Below are positions 27,101 through 34,686 of a stretch of 37,676 bases of DNA, piece after piece. Within the stretch, counting starts at the first letter, position 1, and every line of letters begins with the position of its first letter. The stretch spans positions 1 through 37,676 of the forward strand of contig JALXBP010000135.1 in assembly GCA_026991395.1 (NCBI GenBank), in the 5' to 3' direction. This DNA is from Anaerolineae bacterium. Lineage in GTDB: Bacteria > Chloroflexota > Anaerolineae > B4-G1 > SLSP01. The notes under the pieces were generated by a model. The model worked only from the letters and a program-made list of their open reading frames with translations. It did not search any database and was not told the DNA's origin. A program made the position numbers and the translations under genes.

Positions 27101-27684
27101 TCACCGCGGCGGGTGTACAGGAACAGCAGGCTGGTATCCAGTCCATCCACGTCCTCCGGGGTGTAGTAGACGTAGATGTGCCAGGTAGGGGTTACAATAG
27201 AGACATCCGGTGGTCCGGGGATGATGGTCACCTGGTAGGGGAACTTGTCGATCGGCGTGCCGTCGGCGGCCTCCGCCGTGATCTCGAAGGCCGGCCCGGC
27301 CACGCCCAGGTTATCCGGCGGCAGGGAAGGTGGCGCGATCTCCCGGTAACGAATAGTCACCGTCTGGGTGATGGCCTCAGGGTCGAAAACGATCCGCACT
27401 TTGCCATCGGAGGAGCCGATCTCCCCGCCGGTACCAGGGTTCAGAGTAATCTCTGTGGATGCGGGAGGAACGTATCCTCGGACGATGACCGGCAGATAAC
27501 AGATGAAAGGAGGCCCAGATGTTTGTTCCCTTCCGCGAGGCCGGTAGACATTCACTTGAGATTGTGGTTCGGCCCTTCCCGCCTCTACCGGTTGAAGCCA
27601 CAGAAAACCTGTACTGGTCGCCAACATCGTGACGATGACGATGGCAGATACCACCCTGTTGAGCCATGTCTTCCACGCCTTCAT
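21136..27684 (-). CDS. RHS/YD-repeat protein with N-terminal ZU5-like and amidase-like regions and C-terminal SleB-like hydrolase domain
   Basis: Signal peptide MKAWKTWLNRVVSAIVIVTMLATSTGF; dozens of YEYDxxGNL repeats; RHS core end YSSPWGYYDPVRGAYWSTRHQNRPIPLTDPIGL; C-term LAKAIWAEQRGK...IVHRRDSSDFPNTIQGVLDQPHQF; SD GGAGGAGG. Confidence 0.92.
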   Translation of the reverse strand: MKAWKTWLNRVVSAIVIVTMLATSTGFLWLQPVEAGRAEPQSQVNVYRPRGREQTSGPPFICYLPVIVRGYVPPASTEITLNPGTGGEIGSSDGKVRIVFDPEAITQTVTIRYREIAPPSLPPDNLGVAGPAFEITAEAADGTPIDKFPYQVTIIPGPPDVSIVTPTWHIYVYYTPEDVDGLDTSLLFLYTRRGESEDWLPTGANYGEQQMIVAENEEVGQFVPMAPLASRPQLSEASLSMAAAQNMKLALDPDDNVGRAYWPGVGTVWEGPYAYRLARDVRQRFIDNNCHVDILITRNASQRQGYVPRSSRARRARNFGADMFVTLAFNALRGHPWGVRNDGGLWAWARDHNHRSNDVALVNKFFSAITTYTSRPHRWGGSHPLLPYAEFYNVAPHYAHIETLFLDHNYDWPVIHTHFDLVVDATYAAIANRLTELGLTCGEDNQPPPIPDPPSPEVLRKLRDLGYQNYQRYGGDPVSFSTGNHVVQVRLARIPGRGGLDFDLTLTYNSQDWRSDLFGYGWSFPYNARAQQYSDDSVSIALADGRTYHYTWNGSGYDAPAGVYDRLTLTDQGWEWTTPDEVTLVFSRTVGGFGILTEQRDRRGNGLHFDYDLSGQDNWQDGEDVPRPPLTAIHDDAGRTITLTSDENSRITRMALWDGRTYTFEYDGDGNLTRIALASDTLRRFQYDSRHRMTKEWDGEGFLFLQNTYDDRDRVVEQIDASGTHSYFAYDPANRITTFTDNLGHQEVYHWDELNRVTQEQDAAGNTVHNEYDADYNLTSRTDANGNVTRYEYDERGNVTARYDPIPAGATYTSDVTRWTYDTHNQVISMTDALGHTWHYEYDEHGNLTRAVAPDGSETQAAYNAWGQPTVITDALGHATRYEYDDYGNLVRTIYPDGTESRSTYDAAGRETTYTDANGHTVTFEYDDRGNITRITDPKGHVSTFEYDLNDLLVRSVDRRGGERLYQYDANLKLTGERDPLGHWTHYTYDQLYRRVAMTGAAGHVTRYEYDDAGRLLAVTEPTGAVTRYEYDANGNVVATIDPLGYRTRMIYDAANRLKYLIDAAGHRTEYCYNAEDQLVRIIGPRGEVTDYTYDALGRLVAVKDPLGNVTRYEYDAVGNRTAQVDPLGHRTDYAYDALDRLTAVMQPILPDGQRPTTQYAYDAVGNTVVITSPNGFATTFTYDENDNAVTITDPLGGVTRYTYDAEDTPVAVTDANGHTVATTYNLAGLPVQFTDALGYTTTMEYDAVYNLVRQVNAQGKATTYDYDPLGRLLKTTDPLGNATEYARDALGRVIAVTDANGHTTGYDYDALGRLIAVTDPLSGTTRYGYDEVGNLTVITDANGSATTFAYNFLNQLKREVNPLGKQWSYAYDAAGRLIRRVDAMWRATYYEYDSNDRLTAVRYGSTPPTLHPVTFTYDLEGNELQMCDGLGCTTYTYDALGRRTTTTDWLGRTITRTYDALGNLTGLTYPNGYAVAYAYNANDWLTTFTDPHGDASTFEYNPLGQVTRILRPNDVASTYTYDDAGRLTGIDHRKLGAAHPQSAYAYAMDKVGNRTQVIETRAAFDGSPTPVVITHTYQYDALDRLVNAATEDPASDTAYTFDAVGNRLTKTGTVLAPDPGLPELPVAPRPEAVAYTYNAANQLIRIQEPDRETALDYNGNGDRVRETEILTNGTTLLTDYLYDREDRLVGVTKTMSDSAAITVTMVATYTYDGYGRRVRKAVAYPGGITLTQVITYLYDGLDIIGAQLAVSGTVTETYYYLAPSPLTGLRRPFEMERLPNPATGFAGDRYWYEYDGSDSVAGLADENGDLVRPYLYDEYGFPLVANWELQFFAYVGLGYDVEAGLYSSPWGYYDPVRGAYWSTRHQNRPIPLTDPIGLLMGLLPLLQMTVVVTGKRRKRSRILLIVSLTMVILIMAVLAGCDNGGNNYTPEETPTSIEPTPGLGSTSTSTSSSSSSSTPSPNQSGDGAQGYGEEKTPTPDNGDRCGYYSGDGDPGYVLNQGKIDWPSYWKEANAYARERQRQYSPQEIMLAKAIWAEQRGKNSNRDARRRAMRAIGYVIVHRRDSSDFPNTIQGVLDQPHQFQGYEEWKTKDVTEDYLVHKKGQAGLGWESPDRQSWFEALDIARGILNGCEPDQFPEALYFGHGSDIYQRMMDKAKSDSDFKHWSVEGTNLYLSNKWYGP
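22300..25700 (-). repeat. Tandem YD (RHS) repeats, period about 63 bp
   Basis: Recurrent coding of TYDxxGNLTxxTDxxGHxTxYEYD units. Confidence 0.9.
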
Positions 27685-27872
27685 CGTACCTCCTCCCCCG
27701 CCGCGGGACCTTGTTGCGAGTCAACACAGGATCGACACCCCACGTCACCGAGTCATCAAGTGCGCCTTTGTAACTCCCTATGTAAGGTTAGTCCCGTATG
27801 GACCATGCCCATTAAACCATTTTTAATCTCGTTTGTCTATAGCCCTGCTTGCCTTTTTCGTAAGGTGTAGTA

Positions 27873-27909
27873 ACTAATACTGGTAAGTTCAATTACTAAA
27901 ATCGGTAGT
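27873..27909. promoter_or_regulatory. Direct repeat, candidate operator in the divergent RHS / XRE-regulator intergenic region
   Basis: ACTAATACTGGTAAG (27873-27887) and ACTAAAATCGGTAGT (27895-27909), 22 bp apart. Confidence 0.5.
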
Positions 27910-27925
27910 ACTTCAGGGGGCACAG

Positions 27926-28849
27926 GTGAACCGTCGCCGCGCATTTGGACGCTTGGTTGCTATCTTACGGAAAGAGCACCTGATGGAGGATGGGAGGCCT
28001 TGGTCGCAACAGTATCTGGGGCAACGCTCCGGCTTGGGCACCGTCATCATCGGGAAGATCGAGAGAGGGGAGCGACAGTGTCTGAGCAAGGATGTCCTGA
28101 TTCGCCTGATGGATGCCCTGGAATTGACCAGCAGCGAGCGTCGAGAGTTCTTGCTGGCGGCCACAGGGGTCGAAAAAGCCTATCTTTCGCGCGGCGATCA
28201 GAGCAAAGAGGAAATTCTCGACAGGTTGATGGCGCTGGCAGGCCACATCCACACACCGGCTTACATCGTCGATAACTACTGCGATCTCTTGTCCACAAAC
28301 CGGGCGGCTCTCGAGATATTGGCTCTCGACGTCGAGGGACTGCGTCTGTCGGACGTCCGGCAGCATCCGTTCGGTTTGAATATGTTGTATTTTGTCGTTT
28401 CCCCTGTAGCGGTCCGCCACTTCCAGGCGCTGATGCAAGACTACTGGATCAACTACGTGCGCCAGAATATGTTGCTCTTCCGCACATGCACGCTGCGTTA
28501 TCGGGCAGACCCTTATTTTCGGCAACTGCTCCGAGGCTTGCGTCGCCACCGATATTTCAGGCGCTATTGGCACGATGTCCTGTTCGAAGAGAGAGACCAC
28601 TTTATGAACAACGAGATTCTCCATCTCGTGCATCCACAATGGGGGCCGCTGACCTTCTTCTCGACGACGATCACAGCGCTCAGCGTCGAAGGTGAACTCT
28701 ATCTATGCACATACGTGCCCACCGACCACCACACATCAGAGGTCTTCTTCACCGTCACACAGGGTGGCGGAGCAGAAATGCTCCCTCTGAAAACAGGCCG
28801 ACAGGCTGAGGCCTGCTACAACTGCAGGCCTGCAGGGTTTAGAAGCTAA
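27926..28849 (+). CDS. XRE-family HTH regulator with MmyB-like ligand-binding region
   Basis: GTG start; HTH WSQQYLGQRSGLGTVIIGKIERGERQCLSKDVLIRLMDAL; then TPAYIVDNYCDLLSTNRAALEIL typical of MmyB-type regulators. Confidence 0.88.
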   Translation: MNRRRAFGRLVAILRKEHLMEDGRPWSQQYLGQRSGLGTVIIGKIERGERQCLSKDVLIRLMDALELTSSERREFLLAATGVEKAYLSRGDQSKEEILDRLMALAGHIHTPAYIVDNYCDLLSTNRAALEILALDVEGLRLSDVRQHPFGLNMLYFVVSPVAVRHFQALMQDYWINYVRQNMLLFRTCTLRYRADPYFRQLLRGLRRHRYFRRYWHDVLFEERDHFMNNEILHLVHPQWGPLTFFSTTITALSVEGELYLCTYVPTDHHTSEVFFTVTQGGGAEMLPLKTGRQAEACYNCRPAGFRS

Positions 28850-28922
28850 GCAGCACCCGAGGCCTCGCGGCACTTCCTCGCCAACAACCTTCTCCCTCCA
28901 GTCCCCAAAATCCCCCGACCAA

Positions 28923-28967
28923 ATCCCCCAACTGGGGGATGACGCCCTTCCTATTGTTTTTTATACT
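28923..28967 (+). promoter_or_regulatory. Palindrome + promoter module, copy 1
   Basis: ATCCCCCA-AC-TGGGGGAT (28923-28940), GAC, then TATACT at 28962-28967 inside TTTTTTATACTTTG. Confidence 0.8.
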
Positions 28968-29015
28968 TTGGATAAGGCGATCCTATCGCCTATCCCATTG
29001 CAGAAGGAGGGGAAA

Positions 29016-32000
29016 ATGATGCGAAAAGAGAGTTGGCGTTTGGGTCTTTCCCTCTCACTGGCACTACTTCTCTTCATCGGCATGACGCTCCTCCTCGGGA
29101 GCCGATGGGGACCAAGCACAAGCGTCGCACAGGCCCAAAGCGACAGCACCATCCGCTACGTGGCCCCCGGCGGGGACTGTGGCTCGGTGTCGCCCTGCTA
29201 TAGCAGCGTACAGGCAGCGGTGAACGCAGCCAGCAGCGGCGACGAGATCCGCATCGCCACCGGCACCTACAACGAGAACGCGACCATTGACAAGAGCCTT
29301 ACCCTGCGAGGCGGCTACACCACCACCGACTGGAGCGTCCCCAACCCCATCTCCTACCCCACCGTGCTCAACGGCGGCGGGGCGGGGCGGGTGATCGCCG
29401 CCACCACCTCGGGTATCGACCTCACCATCGAGAACCTGGAGATCACCAACGGGACAGGCGGCATCCAAATCTGCGGCCAATACGACGACGCCTGCAGCAT
29501 CAACGCCACCATCCGCAACTGCTACATCCACGACAACGATGCCAGCAGCGCTGACCCCGATGAGGGCGGCGGCATCTACGCCAAACTCAACGAGGGCTAC
29601 ACCATCCGCATCGAGAAGTGCCGCATCGTCAACAACACCGCCGACGGGACATACGGCGGGGGCGGCGTCTTCGCCTACTACTACCCTCGCGTCATCCTCG
29701 TCGACAACATCATCACCGGCAACACCGCCAGCGGCGGCAGTCAGGCCTACGGTGGCGGTGCGTACGTGGGAGGCACCGCCTGCACGGTGACCGGCAACGT
29801 CGTGGCCCAGAACGCCGGAAGCGGCGGCCTCTACGTAAGCTGTAACGCTCCCATCGTCAGCGATAACCGGATATGGGGGAACAGTTCCGGGCCGTATGAG
29901 ACCGCCGGAGGACTGTACGTCGAGATTCCCACCTCCGGCAGCGGCCTGGTGAGCGGCAACGCCATCACCAACAACACCCATGCCTGTAGCTCCTGTTCCT
30001 ATGCCGCCGGTGGCCTGACGACGAGGGGGGAACTCATCGTGCGGAGCAACATCATCACCGGCAACACCGGTGCCCACGCCGTCTATGCCGGGGGCAACGT
30101 CGTCTTCGAAAACAACCTCGTCGCCGACAACCAGCCCGGCGACGGCCACGACGCCGTGCGGCTGAATCCGGACACCAACTCCAACTGCGGCACCGACGAC
30201 GCCCGCACCTACCGTTTCGTCCACAACACGGTGGCCCGCAACGGCAACGCCACCGCTGTGGAAATTCCGGCTCCGCCCAACACCAACTGCCCTGCCACCG
30301 CCTACATCACCAACACCATCGTCTACAGCCACGCCCTGGGCGTGGAGGCCATCTCCAACAGCATCGCCTACCTGTACCACGACCTCCTGAGCAACACGAC
30401 CAACGTCTCGGGCAATGTAACGCCGGGAGCGGGAATGTACTACACCGAGCCTCTCTTCCTGGCCGACGGCTACCACATCGCCGACGACTCCCCGGCCAAG
30501 GATGCCGGCACCGGCAGCACTTTCGACTACACCGACATCGACGGGCAAGCTCGCCTGATGGGACTGGCTACCGACATCGGGGTGGACGAGGCCCCCTACA
30601 CCGCCACCGTCTCCCTGACCAAGACCCGCCAAGGCAACGGCATCGCCCAGACTGGGAAGCCCATCACCTATGTGCTCACCATCTCCAACGCCGAGACGTC
30701 CGTCTGGCGGCCCGACGTGCGGGTGGTGGACGTCATCACCTCGCCCTACCCGCTGGCGGGCGTGCAGGGCATCGGCGGCAACGCCAACATCGCCTGCCAG
30801 GCAGGGGGCAACGTGGTGACCTGCACCTACCAGAACGTGCCCACCGGCACCACCTACGCCGCTACCGTGGTGATCACACCGGGGACGCCCATCCAGCAGA
30901 ACACGCCGGGCTTCGAATCCCCCGACAACCTGAACATCGCCATCCCCGACAACGGCTGTGGCAGCAACAGTTACGCCGAGCACACCATCGCCGTGAACGG
31001 GTCCGGCACCATCGTGGACGTGGATGTGTTCATCAAGAACATCGCTCACACTTATGATGGAGACCTGAGGATCTACGTGGAGGGGCCGGACGGCACCGAG
31101 GTGGAACTTTCCACCGGCAACGGCAGCAGCGGCGACAACTACATCAACACCATCTTCGACGATGAGGCGGCGAATCCCATCACCGCCGGTTCCGCGCCCT
31201 TCACCGGGCGATTCCGGCCCGAAGGCTCGCTGAGCGACTTCGACGGCAAGGACCCCAACGGCAACTGGACGTTGCGGGTCTGCGATGCAGCCGAGTACGA
31301 CACTGGCACCCTCAACGGCTGGGGGCTGACGCTGACGCTGCAATCGCCGCTCACCCAGACGCTCTCCTGGGTGATCACCGACACCGCCTCGCTGGAGGTA
31401 CTCGACGCCTACGACCCGATCATCACCGACAATGTGGCCGGGCCAGTTACGGTTACGGCGGTCTACACCCCGCCCATACCCGACGTCAAGGTGAGCCAGG
31501 TCGCCCCCCGCTTCGCCAAGCCCAACCAGGTCATCACCTACGGCGTACACTGGAGCAACCAGGGCACTATCGACGCCGAGAATGTCGTGCTCACCGACGT
31601 GCTGCCCGCCGAGGTAACCTTCGGGGCCGCCGACGGCAATCCGACCCACAACGGCCGCTACCTGACCTGGACGTTGGGGACGGTGAGCGCCGGAACGAGC
31701 GGGGTCTACCTCATCACCGCCACCACCAACTCCGGCTTGCAGGACGGGACGATCATCACCAACGTGGCGGGGATCACCACCTCGACGGAAGGAGACCCGC
31801 TGCTGAACAACACCTCCGTGGCGACCACCACCATCTACCAACTGGGCGGGGTGAACATCGAATTGCACAAGCAGGCCACGCCGCAAGCCACACCGTATTC
31901 GGGCCAGAGCCTGCCCAACGAGATCGTCTACACGGTAACCGTGGCCAACACCGGCCAGGTGGACGCCAACGTCACGATGGAGGACCCCATCCCGCAGGGG

Positions 32001-34451
32001 ACCCAGTACGTGGACAACTCGGCGCAGGTGCTCCAGGGCGGCGGCACCGTGCAGTACGACTCCTCCGGCAAGGTCATCTGGGAGGGCACGGTTCCCGTCG
32101 GCCAGTCGGCGATGATCGAGTTCCGCGTCCTGGTCGTCTCCTGCGACGGCGTGGACTGCGGCCGCATCCGCAATGTGGCAACGGCGGTCGTGCAAGGCGT
32201 CTCGTACCAGTGGACGGCCCAGGCCGAGACCGCCATCAAGTGCCCCGACCTGCACGTGGAAGCCCAAATCCCGAAGAACGTCATCTTCAACCCGGTGGGC
32301 TACCCCGAGTACGAAGTGGTGGTGGACTACGACAACCGGGGCGACATCAAAGCCCCCGGCACGCGGATCGTTGCCAATCTCCAGAACGACAACAGCAAAT
32401 TCGTCTCCGCCAACCCGCTGCCCACGGTGCAGGCCAACGATCGCCAGTGGCAGTGGGACGTCGGCGACCTGGACCCGTCCACCGGCGGTCAGATTCGCAT
32501 CCTCGTGCGGGCCACCCGCTGGGACAACAACGGCTACCCCATCGCCATCGGCATCACCACCGAACCGGAGTGGTACGAGTGCCAGAGCAAGCAGAACGAC
32601 GACAGCGCGGTCGGCACCACCTACCCGGCACGGGCGACGCTGAACAAGAAGGGGCGCATCTGGTACGACCCCAACGGCAAGAACGGCCCCACGATAGGGG
32701 TGGAGTGGATCATCTACGGTCGCTACGAGAACGCCCACCCGGACAAGCCGCCGATGGGCCAGATGCGCGTGCAGGACGACTGGCCGATCACCTTCACCTT
32801 GCAGCAGGTCGAGTGGAACTGGGGGCAGGAGGCTTCATACGCCATCGAGAACACACGGCCCTCGACGCTGAAAGGAGCCTCCGGCATCACGGAGACGGAG
32901 ACCCACGCATGGGAAAGCCCCTACGCCATCGTCGAGGGGAGCCAGGTTTACGGGCGGCTCAGCGGCGATGCACCGGCCTACCGCATCCAGGCCGGGAAGA
33001 TGGTCACCAACGTCGCCAGGATGACGGGCACGGTGCAATCGGGCAGCGAGGTCATCGGCGTGATGACCGAGAGATCGGCCACGAGCACGGTAAGGGTGCC
33101 CCTGATCGCGCCCAAGCTGATTGTGCCGGGATACGGGCAGATCTGCCCAGGCCCCGTGCCGGTCAAGGTGCAGGCCCAGCCGTGGGTTACCGTCGAGATT
33201 CGCAGCGATGCGCTGGGCGGGACGTTGGCCACGGGCCTGGCAAATCAGGACGGTCTGTTCGAGGCTACCATCCAGATGCCTCAAAACCGATTGGTCACCA
33301 TCTCCGCCGTGGCCTCTATCGAGGGTGAGGCGAAGTCGTCCAATATCGTCCTCCTGGATTCGCGGAACGTCCACTGGAACCCCCAGACCTCGGAGTGGGT
33401 CGGCACGATCAAAGATGGAGCGCTCAGGGGACAGTTTATGCGCTTTAGCTTCAGAAACGAGGAAGGAAAATATTCCACGCAGGACTGGCAGATGTCCGGC
33501 GTCTACGGCTTCTGGGATACAACGGTACACCTCACCCCCTGCTCAGATATCTGTCCCCAGGGGCAGCGGCACGAGATCGTGATCGAAGCCGATGGCGAGG
33601 AGTACCAAGGGCACTATGACGAGATGGCGAACCGGTTCGTGGTCAACGTAACCGGCGCAGCTCACAACGTGAAGATCAAGAGCCGCTGCGTGGACGAGCA
33701 GACCGGCGAGGTGATCAGCGAGCAGGTCAACGGTGGCCAAATCCTCATCGACCCCGACGGCTTCGTCTTCGACGTGGACAAGGGCGGCACTTACGACACC
33801 GACACCGGTATCTTCACACCGGTAGAGGCGGTCTCCGGCGTAACCGTTACCTGCTACGTCTCGATGCCCGAATGGGGCGGCTGGGTACCCTGGCCCGCCC
33901 ACCTTTACGACCAGGTGAACCCCCAGAACACCAATGCCACCTACGCCGACGGCATCACCACCACCGGCTACTTCGCCTTTTTCACCCCGCCGGGCGACTA
34001 CTACCTGGAGGTGGAGGGCATCCCCGGCTACCAGCGCTGGCGCAGCCCCGTCATCCACGTCATCACCCAGATCGTCCACGTCAACGTTCCCTACACCCCC
34101 TTGCCCGAGACGGCGGCGGTTACGGTTACGCTAACGCCCGACGGCCCCGAGCCAGCAGTCGTCACCGTTCCGATAGGCAGCGCGGTGCAGTGGGTCTCGC
34201 GGGTGCGGGATACGGACACCATCACCGACGTTGTGCGCTGGACGGACAATCCCATCCTGCGTCCCGTCAGCACCCTCGATCCGCTCCAGGACGTCTACGG
34301 CTTCGACGGCGGCTATCTGGAGCCGGGCGAGGGCTACCGCAGACGGTTCCCGTGGCCGGGCGAGTACACCTACACCGACGGAGCCGGTCATACGGGTAAA
34401 GTCGTCGTAACCGGAGGACGGATCTACCTGCCGATCGTCCTCAGACACTGA
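29016..34451 (+). CDS. Large secreted protein: parallel beta-helix, P/Homo-B domain, DUF11 repeats, C-terminal YLPIVLR motif
   Basis: Start moved to ATG 29016 (SD AAGGAGGGG), since the track start 28968 abuts the -10. Beta-helix DNIITGNTASGGSQAYGGGAYVGG; P-domain IAHTYDGDLRIYVEGPDGTEVEL...DPNGNWTLRVCDAAEYDTGTLNGWGLTL; DUF11 IVYTVTVANTGQVDANVTMEDPIPQGTQYV. Confidence 0.92.
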   Translation: MMRKESWRLGLSLSLALLLFIGMTLLLGSRWGPSTSVAQAQSDSTIRYVAPGGDCGSVSPCYSSVQAAVNAASSGDEIRIATGTYNENATIDKSLTLRGGYTTTDWSVPNPISYPTVLNGGGAGRVIAATTSGIDLTIENLEITNGTGGIQICGQYDDACSINATIRNCYIHDNDASSADPDEGGGIYAKLNEGYTIRIEKCRIVNNTADGTYGGGGVFAYYYPRVILVDNIITGNTASGGSQAYGGGAYVGGTACTVTGNVVAQNAGSGGLYVSCNAPIVSDNRIWGNSSGPYETAGGLYVEIPTSGSGLVSGNAITNNTHACSSCSYAAGGLTTRGELIVRSNIITGNTGAHAVYAGGNVVFENNLVADNQPGDGHDAVRLNPDTNSNCGTDDARTYRFVHNTVARNGNATAVEIPAPPNTNCPATAYITNTIVYSHALGVEAISNSIAYLYHDLLSNTTNVSGNVTPGAGMYYTEPLFLADGYHIADDSPAKDAGTGSTFDYTDIDGQARLMGLATDIGVDEAPYTATVSLTKTRQGNGIAQTGKPITYVLTISNAETSVWRPDVRVVDVITSPYPLAGVQGIGGNANIACQAGGNVVTCTYQNVPTGTTYAATVVITPGTPIQQNTPGFESPDNLNIAIPDNGCGSNSYAEHTIAVNGSGTIVDVDVFIKNIAHTYDGDLRIYVEGPDGTEVELSTGNGSSGDNYINTIFDDEAANPITAGSAPFTGRFRPEGSLSDFDGKDPNGNWTLRVCDAAEYDTGTLNGWGLTLTLQSPLTQTLSWVITDTASLEVLDAYDPIITDNVAGPVTVTAVYTPPIPDVKVSQVAPRFAKPNQVITYGVHWSNQGTIDAENVVLTDVLPAEVTFGAADGNPTHNGRYLTWTLGTVSAGTSGVYLITATTNSGLQDGTIITNVAGITTSTEGDPLLNNTSVATTTIYQLGGVNIELHKQATPQATPYSGQSLPNEIVYTVTVANTGQVDANVTMEDPIPQGTQYVDNSAQVLQGGGTVQYDSSGKVIWEGTVPVGQSAMIEFRVLVVSCDGVDCGRIRNVATAVVQGVSYQWTAQAETAIKCPDLHVEAQIPKNVIFNPVGYPEYEVVVDYDNRGDIKAPGTRIVANLQNDNSKFVSANPLPTVQANDRQWQWDVGDLDPSTGGQIRILVRATRWDNNGYPIAIGITTEPEWYECQSKQNDDSAVGTTYPARATLNKKGRIWYDPNGKNGPTIGVEWIIYGRYENAHPDKPPMGQMRVQDDWPITFTLQQVEWNWGQEASYAIENTRPSTLKGASGITETETHAWESPYAIVEGSQVYGRLSGDAPAYRIQAGKMVTNVARMTGTVQSGSEVIGVMTERSATSTVRVPLIAPKLIVPGYGQICPGPVPVKVQAQPWVTVEIRSDALGGTLATGLANQDGLFEATIQMPQNRLVTISAVASIEGEAKSSNIVLLDSRNVHWNPQTSEWVGTIKDGALRGQFMRFSFRNEEGKYSTQDWQMSGVYGFWDTTVHLTPCSDICPQGQRHEIVIEADGEEYQGHYDEMANRFVVNVTGAAHNVKIKSRCVDEQTGEVISEQVNGGQILIDPDGFVFDVDKGGTYDTDTGIFTPVEAVSGVTVTCYVSMPEWGGWVPWPAHLYDQVNPQNTNATYADGITTTGYFAFFTPPGDYYLEVEGIPGYQRWRSPVIHVITQIVHVNVPYTPLPETAAVTVTLTPDGPEPAVVTVPIGSAVQWVSRVRDTDTITDVVRWTDNPILRPVSTLDPLQDVYGFDGGYLEPGEGYRRRFPWPGEYTYTDGAGHTGKVVVTGGRIYLPIVLRH

Positions 34452-34475
34452 TAAGTTGCCCTGCCTTCTCCCCTG

Positions 34476-34509
34476 CCGAGGCCCAGGTCAACAGCAACCT
34501 GGGCCTTGG
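34476..34509 (+). terminator. Strong hairpin after the 1811-aa secreted-protein gene
   Basis: CCGAGGCCCAGGT / ACCTGGGCCTTGG, 13-bp stem with one G:U, 8-nt loop; no clear U-tract. Confidence 0.55.
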
Positions 34510-34530
34510 CAAATGCATAGCTTCCTCATC

Positions 34531-34558
34531 TTGCCTCATCGGCTCTCCTCCCTATAAT
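34531..34558 (+). promoter_or_regulatory. Sigma70-like promoter of the MalT-like regulator
   Basis: TTGCCT (34531-34536), 16-bp spacer, TATAAT (34553-34558). Confidence 0.6.
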
Positions 34559-34686
34559 TACGATCGTCAGAGAGATTCTGACGGCACGGGAGTCCGGGCC
34601 GATTTCCCCGCCTTCTGAGACTCCTGAGTTCATCGTCTCGACGTGCGCCGGTATCGTTAAAAACACTGTCGAACGGCCAACCCGAT

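Noticed and set aside
29064-32738. 1224-aa ORF on - strand
   Set aside because: Antisense shadow of the secreted beta-helix/DUF11 gene, which has a signal peptide, SD and recognisable domains.
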